DNA of 64,000 nt from Homoserinimonas aerilata. GTDB taxonomy: Bacteria; Actinomycetota; Actinomycetes; Actinomycetales; Microbacteriaceae. Numbering within the stretch: position 1 is the first letter of the stretch; the number at the start of each line of letters is the position of its first letter. The notes under the pieces are model-generated. The model was not told where the DNA came from, did not search any database, and was given only the letters and a program-made list of their open reading frames with translations. Both the position numbers and the translations under genes were made by a program. Of this stretch, positions 60,201-64,000 are shown in pieces. The stretch is taken from assembly GCF_006716125.1 (NCBI RefSeq), contig NZ_VFOM01000001.1:1984001-2048000 (forward strand), read 5' to 3'.

Positions 60201-62066
60201 TCAGTCCTCGCTCACCTGCCGCCGGAACAGCCCCGCGTACACCCCGCCGAGGCCGAGCAGCCGCTCGTGGGTTCCCTGCTCGACGACCCTTCCGTTGTCG
60301 ACGACGAAGATGACATCCGCCTCCACAATGGTCGACAGCCGGTGCGCAATCGCGATCGTCGTGCGCCCCCGCGACGCCTCCTCGAGCGCCGACTGCACGA
60401 TGCCCTCCGAGACACTGTCGAGCGCACTCGTCGCCTCGTCGAGAATCAGAACGGCCGGATCCTTCAGCAGAACGCGGGCGATCGCCACCCGCTGCTTCTC
60501 TCCGCCACTCAGCCGGTAGCCGCGCTCCCCCACGATCGTGTCGTAGGCATCCGGGAACGACACGATCGTCTCGTGGATGTTCGCCTTGCGGGCTGCCGTC
60601 TCGATCTGCTCCTGCGTCGCATCCGGTCTCGCGTAGCGCAGATTGTCGGCGATCGATGCGTGGAACAGGTACGTCTCCTGGCTGACGATGCCGATGTTGC
60701 GCATCAGCTCCTCCTGCCCGAGCTCGCGCACGTCGACGCCGGCGAAGCGCACCACCCCCGACGACGCCTCGTGCAGCCGCGGGATCAGATACGACACGGT
60801 CGTCTTGCCCGCGCCCGACGGCCCGACGAAGGCAGCGAACTGGCCCGGTTCGATCGTGAACGAGACCTCCCTGAGCGTCGCCGGGGACTCGTCCGAGACA
60901 TCCGGATACCTGAACACGACGTCGTCGAACTCGACGAGGCCGAGCCCCTCCGACGGCACGGCCCGCGCATCCGGCCTGTCGACGATCGCCGGCACCAGAT
61001 CGAGATACTCGAAGATGCGGGCGAACAGGGCGGATGACGTCTGCAGGTCGAGCGCGATGCGCATGAGCCCCATGAGCGGCCACATGAGGCGCGCCTGCAC
61101 CGTCGTGAAGGCCACGACCGTGCCCGCCGTGACGCTGACGCCGTCGAAGATCAGCCACGCCGCCACCAGGTAGATCACGGCGGGGATGATCGACAGGAAC
61201 ACGTTCACGGTGGCGAAGAACCACTGCCCGCTCATCGTCTGCCGAACCTGCAGCTCGACCTGCCGGGCGTTCTCGTCCGCGTAGCGGCCCACCTCGGCGC
61301 CCTGCTGGGTGAAACTCTTCGCCAGCAGGATGCCGCTCACACTGAGCGACTCCTGGGTTATCGCGGTCAGGTTGCTGAGCGACTCCTGCGTCTCGCCCGC
61401 GATCTTCGCCCGCACACGCCCGATGCGACGCTGCGCGATCACGATGATGGGCATCAGGATGACCGCCACGATCGTCATCTGCCAGCTGAGCACCAGCATC
61501 GACACGAACGCGGCGATGACCGTCACGGTGTTGCCGATGACGCTCGCGATCGTGTTGCTGAGCACGCCGGCGACGCCACCGACGTCGTTCTGCAGCCGCG
61601 ACTGGATGACGCCCGTCTTGGTGCGCGTGAAGAAGCCCAGCTCCATCGCCTGCAGGTGACTGAACAGCCGGATGCGCAGCTCGCCCATGACCTTGTTGCC
61701 GATGTTCGCGGTCAGCCAGGTCTGCCACACGCCGAGAGCTGCGGATGCGATCCACAGCAGAACCATGATCGCCACCAGTTCGACGAGCACCGGCACATCG
61801 GGGGTGCCACCCGGGGGGAACAGCCCGCGGTCGAAGGCCTGCTGGGTGAGCAGCGGCGGCGCGACACTGATCGCCGCCCCCACGAGCACGAGCGAGATGG
61901 TGACGGTGAGCGCCCGCCGGTGCGGGGTGAAGAGGTGCCGGATGCGCCGCAGCAGGTCCGGGATGCGGGGCGCGGCCGCGTTCTCCGCCTTCTGGGCATC
62001 CGGGTCCATCATCCCGACCCGCGTGCGGGCCTTCCCGTACCTGCCGACCTGCCCGCCACCGCTCAT
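60201..62066 (-). CDS. ABC exporter, fused membrane and ATPase domains
   Basis: A 621-aa half-transporter. The transmembrane domain (residues 50-330, six helices) is followed by a nucleotide-binding domain with Walker A GPSGAGKTT, signature LSGGEKQRV and Walker B VLILDEATSALDS, then the H-loop His in IAIAHRLSTIVEAD. Type 4 fold, homodimer or heterodimer. Drug or lipid export is likely, substrate unknown. It lies 27 bp downstream of a sugar permease on the same strand and converges on hipA. Confidence 0.93.
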   Translation of the reverse strand: MSGGGQVGRYGKARTRVGMMDPDAQKAENAAAPRIPDLLRRIRHLFTPHRRALTVTISLVLVGAAISVAPPLLTQQAFDRGLFPPGGTPDVPVLVELVAIMVLLWIASAALGVWQTWLTANIGNKVMGELRIRLFSHLQAMELGFFTRTKTGVIQSRLQNDVGGVAGVLSNTIASVIGNTVTVIAAFVSMLVLSWQMTIVAVILMPIIVIAQRRIGRVRAKIAGETQESLSNLTAITQESLSVSGILLAKSFTQQGAEVGRYADENARQVELQVRQTMSGQWFFATVNVFLSIIPAVIYLVAAWLIFDGVSVTAGTVVAFTTVQARLMWPLMGLMRIALDLQTSSALFARIFEYLDLVPAIVDRPDARAVPSEGLGLVEFDDVVFRYPDVSDESPATLREVSFTIEPGQFAAFVGPSGAGKTTVSYLIPRLHEASSGVVRFAGVDVRELGQEELMRNIGIVSQETYLFHASIADNLRYARPDATQEQIETAARKANIHETIVSFPDAYDTIVGERGYRLSGGEKQRVAIARVLLKDPAVLILDEATSALDSVSEGIVQSALEEASRGRTTIAIAHRLSTIVEADVIFVVDNGRVVEQGTHERLLGLGGVYAGLFRRQVSED

Positions 62067-62093
62067 CGCACCAGCCTAACGAGCGACGCGCGT

Positions 62094-63056
62094 CTAGCCC
62101 TTCGTCGACCCGGCGAGCAGGCCGCGCACGAAGTAGCGCTGCAGGGCGAAGAACACCACGAGCGGCACGAGGATGGAGATGAACGCGCCCGCCGTGAGCA
62201 GGTGCCAGTCCTGCCCTCTGCTGCCGGTGATCTCCGCCAGCAGTTTCGTCATCGGCGCGACCGCCCCATCCGCGAATATGAGCGCGACGAGCAGGTCGTT
62301 CCACACCCACAGGAACTGGAAGATGCCGAAGGATGCGATGGCGGGCATGGTCAGCGGCAGGATGACCCTGAAGAAGATCTGGCCGTGGCCTGCACCGTCG
62401 ACGCGGGCTGCCTCCACGAGCTCTCGCGGGATCTCGGAGATGAAGTTGTGCAGCAGGAAGATCGCCAGCGGCAGCGCGAAGATGGTGTGCGCGATCCACA
62501 CCTGCGCGTAGGTTCCGCTCGCGGCGAGCCCCTCGAAGACCTGCATGTTGCCGATGCGCACGCCCCGCGAGAACAGGCTCAGAAGCGGCACGAGGGCCAT
62601 CTGGATGGGCACGATCTGCAGCGCGAAGACGAAGATGAACAGCCAGTTGCGGCCCTTGAAGTCGATCCACGCGAAGGCGTAGGCGGCGAGGCTGGCGATC
62701 ACGAGCGGGAACACGGTGGCGGGGATGGTGATGGCCAGCGAGTTCACGAAGGAACCGGCGAGGTCGAGGGTTCCGTTGCCGGAGGCGAGCACGTCGACGT
62801 AGTTGTCGAAGGTGAAGCCCCAGTTCTCGAAGATCGTCCACCAGCCGGTCGTGTTGACGAGCGCGGCGGGTCGCAGCGATGAGACGAAGAGACCGAAGGT
62901 GGGCAGCGTCCAGAGCACGGCGATGACGAGCGCCGCGATGGTGGCGGTGCGGCTGGTGAGGCGCTTCTTGGTGCGCTTGGCGACTCCTTCGCCCCGGCCC
63001 AGCTGTCTCTTCGTTTCGCTGTCGAGGGGCAGTTCGACCGGCGTGACGGCGCTCAT
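62094..63056 (-). CDS. ABC sugar permease (AglG-like)
   Basis: A 320-aa MalG-type permease with a charged cytoplasmic N terminus of 35 residues, six helices and the EAA loop ELVEAARVDGAGHGQIFFRV. It starts in an ATGA overlap with the upstream permease gene. Resembles AglG/GlcB-type alpha-glucoside permeases. The ABC exporter follows 27 bp later. Confidence 0.9.
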   Translation of the reverse strand: MSAVTPVELPLDSETKRQLGRGEGVAKRTKKRLTSRTATIAALVIAVLWTLPTFGLFVSSLRPAALVNTTGWWTIFENWGFTFDNYVDVLASGNGTLDLAGSFVNSLAITIPATVFPLVIASLAAYAFAWIDFKGRNWLFIFVFALQIVPIQMALVPLLSLFSRGVRIGNMQVFEGLAASGTYAQVWIAHTIFALPLAIFLLHNFISEIPRELVEAARVDGAGHGQIFFRVILPLTMPAIASFGIFQFLWVWNDLLVALIFADGAVAPMTKLLAEITGSRGQDWHLLTAGAFISILVPLVVFFALQRYFVRGLLAGSTKG

Positions 63057-64000
63057 CGGATCTCCCTCTGCTTCTTCAGCTGTCTCGCGTTGTAGATGAC
63101 GATGGGCATCACCAGCACGAACAGCACGACCGCGAATGCGGCCGACCTCCCCAGTTCGAATGTCTTGAACTGCGTGTACATCTCGTTGGCGATCACGCTG
63201 GTCTCGTTGGCGCCGGCGGTCATGGTGCGCACGATGTCGAAGACCTTCAGGGAGGCGATCGAGATGGTTGTGAGCACGACGACGAGCGAACTCCGGATGC
63301 CCGGAACGGTCACATTGATGAACCTCTCCCAGGCGTTGGTTCCGTCGAGCTCTGCCGCTTCGAGTTGCTCGGTCGGAACGCCCTTGATGGCGGCCGACAG
63401 GATGACCATGGCGAATCCGGTCTGGATCCAGATGAGCACGACGATGAGGAAGAAGGTGTTCCAGGGCGAGTTCTGCAGGAACTGCACCGGCTCGCCGCCG
63501 AACCACACGACGACCTGGTTGAGCAGGCCGATCTGCTCCTGGCCGGCGGGTCTGGCGGCGTAGACGAAGCGCCAGATGATGCTCGCGCCGACGAAGGAGA
63601 TGGCCATCGGCATGAACACGAGGACCTTGAACACCTTCTCACCGCGCGACTTGTCGATGAATACGGCGTAGGCGAGGCCGAAGGCGGTCGAGACGGCGGG
63701 CACGATGAGCACCCAGACGATCGTGTTGAGCACGGTGCGCAGCGCTGCGGGCTGCGTGAAGATCCAGATGTAGTTGTCGATGCCGACGAAGTTGCCGCGG
63801 CCCGAGAGGAAGGAGTCGAAGAAGGTCTTGATGGAGGGGTAGATGAGGCCGATGGCGAGAAGCACCATGGCCGGCGCAAGGAAGCCGAAGAGTTGGAAGA
63901 GGTAGCCGGAACCCGCTTTGGCCTTGTAGTCGAGCCAGAAGAAGAGGCCGCCCAGGACGACGGCGACGGCTGCCGCCCAGTAGACGGAGCCGAGCAGGAG
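63053..64000 (-). CDS. ABC sugar permease (AglF-like), 5' end beyond the window
   Basis: A MalF-type permease whose reading frame stays open from the ATG at 63868 to the right edge. The upstream codons spell a further hydrophobic helix and a linker (LFFWLDYKAKAGSGYLFQLF), so the true start lies beyond 64000. Helices 2-7 and the EAA loop EQLEAAELDGTNAWERFINV are present. The binding-protein gene should be to the right. Confidence 0.9.
   Translation of the reverse strand, partial: LLLGSVYWAAAVAVVLGGLFFWLDYKAKAGSGYLFQLFGFLAPAMVLLAIGLIYPSIKTFFDSFLSGRGNFVGIDNYIWIFTQPAALRTVLNTIVWVLIVPAVSTAFGLAYAVFIDKSRGEKVFKVLVFMPMAISFVGASIIWRFVYAARPAGQEQIGLLNQVVVWFGGEPVQFLQNSPWNTFFLIVVLIWIQTGFAMVILSAAIKGVPTEQLEAAELDGTNAWERFINVTVPGIRSSLVVVLTTISIASLKVFDIVRTMTAGANETSVIANEMYTQFKTFELGRSAAFAVVLFVLVMPIVIYNARQLKKQREIR

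Noticed and set aside
60184..62841. 885-aa open frame on the minus strand
   Set aside because: It overlaps the ABC exporter in another frame and has Arg-rich nonsense composition.

Overview
The window is high-GC actinobacterial DNA, most likely from a member of the Microbacteriaceae (inference). The supporting signs are abundant GGATGC/GCATCC hexamers, GTG and TTG starts, operons joined by ATGA or GTGA overlaps, LacI-controlled sugar operons, and transport systems without their own ATPase. It reads as a hemicellulose and arabinose utilisation chromosome segment with a small integrative element at its left end.

Layout. Positions 1-9474 hold an integrative element of at least 9.47 kb. From the left it carries a tyrosine integrase, an HTH protein, a low-GC divergent control region, two AlpA/Xis-like HTH proteins, small unknowns, a primase/helicase-type ATPase, a second tyrosine recombinase, small CxxC proteins and an orphan tape-measure-like protein. 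It ends at a 24-bp copy of a tRNA-Ser 3' end. No capsid, portal, terminase, tail-fibre or conjugation genes are present, so it resembles a phage satellite more than a prophage. Positions 9628-13557 hold chromosomal housekeeping and accessory genes (GNAT, HerA-like ATPase, TetR, PAP2).

Positions 13652-51426 are the sugar region. (i) A xylan module at 13.6-24.2 kb has axe (CE7 esterase) and bgl (GH1) on the minus strand, divergent from an ABC importer followed by GH3 and GH10 enzymes, with a LacI repressor. (ii) A second LacI gene sits beside an ABC importer at 24.3-28.8 kb. (iii) A minus-strand cluster at 28.8-34.2 kb contains GH51 arabinofuranosidase, an alditol oxidase, an APC permease and a glycerate kinase. 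(iv) A CUT2 furanose importer (YtfQRT-YjfF-like) with a LacI gene lies at 34.6-40.5 kb. (v) An L-arabinose operon araB-araD-araA-chvE-gguA-gguB lies at 42.0-50.0 kb, with its LacI-type regulator at 50.4-51.4 kb. All the glycosidases and the esterase lack signal peptides. The cell therefore appears to import xylo- and arabino-oligosaccharides through lipoprotein-dependent transporters and to cut them in the cytoplasm.

Positions 51577-64000 hold two MFS-type and transsulfuration neighbours (MFS, metB, cbs), the membrane proteins DUF3105 and DUF305, a zinc-ribbon protein, a 62-bp perfect palindrome, an AlkD-like protein, a HipBA toxin-antitoxin pair with three evenly spaced operators, an ABC exporter, and the start of another sugar importer that runs off the right edge.

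The most interesting signals are listed here. An alditol oxidase sits next to a glycerate kinase, suggesting a late-phosphorylation alditol/glycerol route. Long perfect RNA hairpins lie right after all four complete sugar-binding-protein genes. The HipB operators repeat at exactly 61 bp. The island has matching ATGCAAC arm sites at both ends and a second recombinase within its replication operon.
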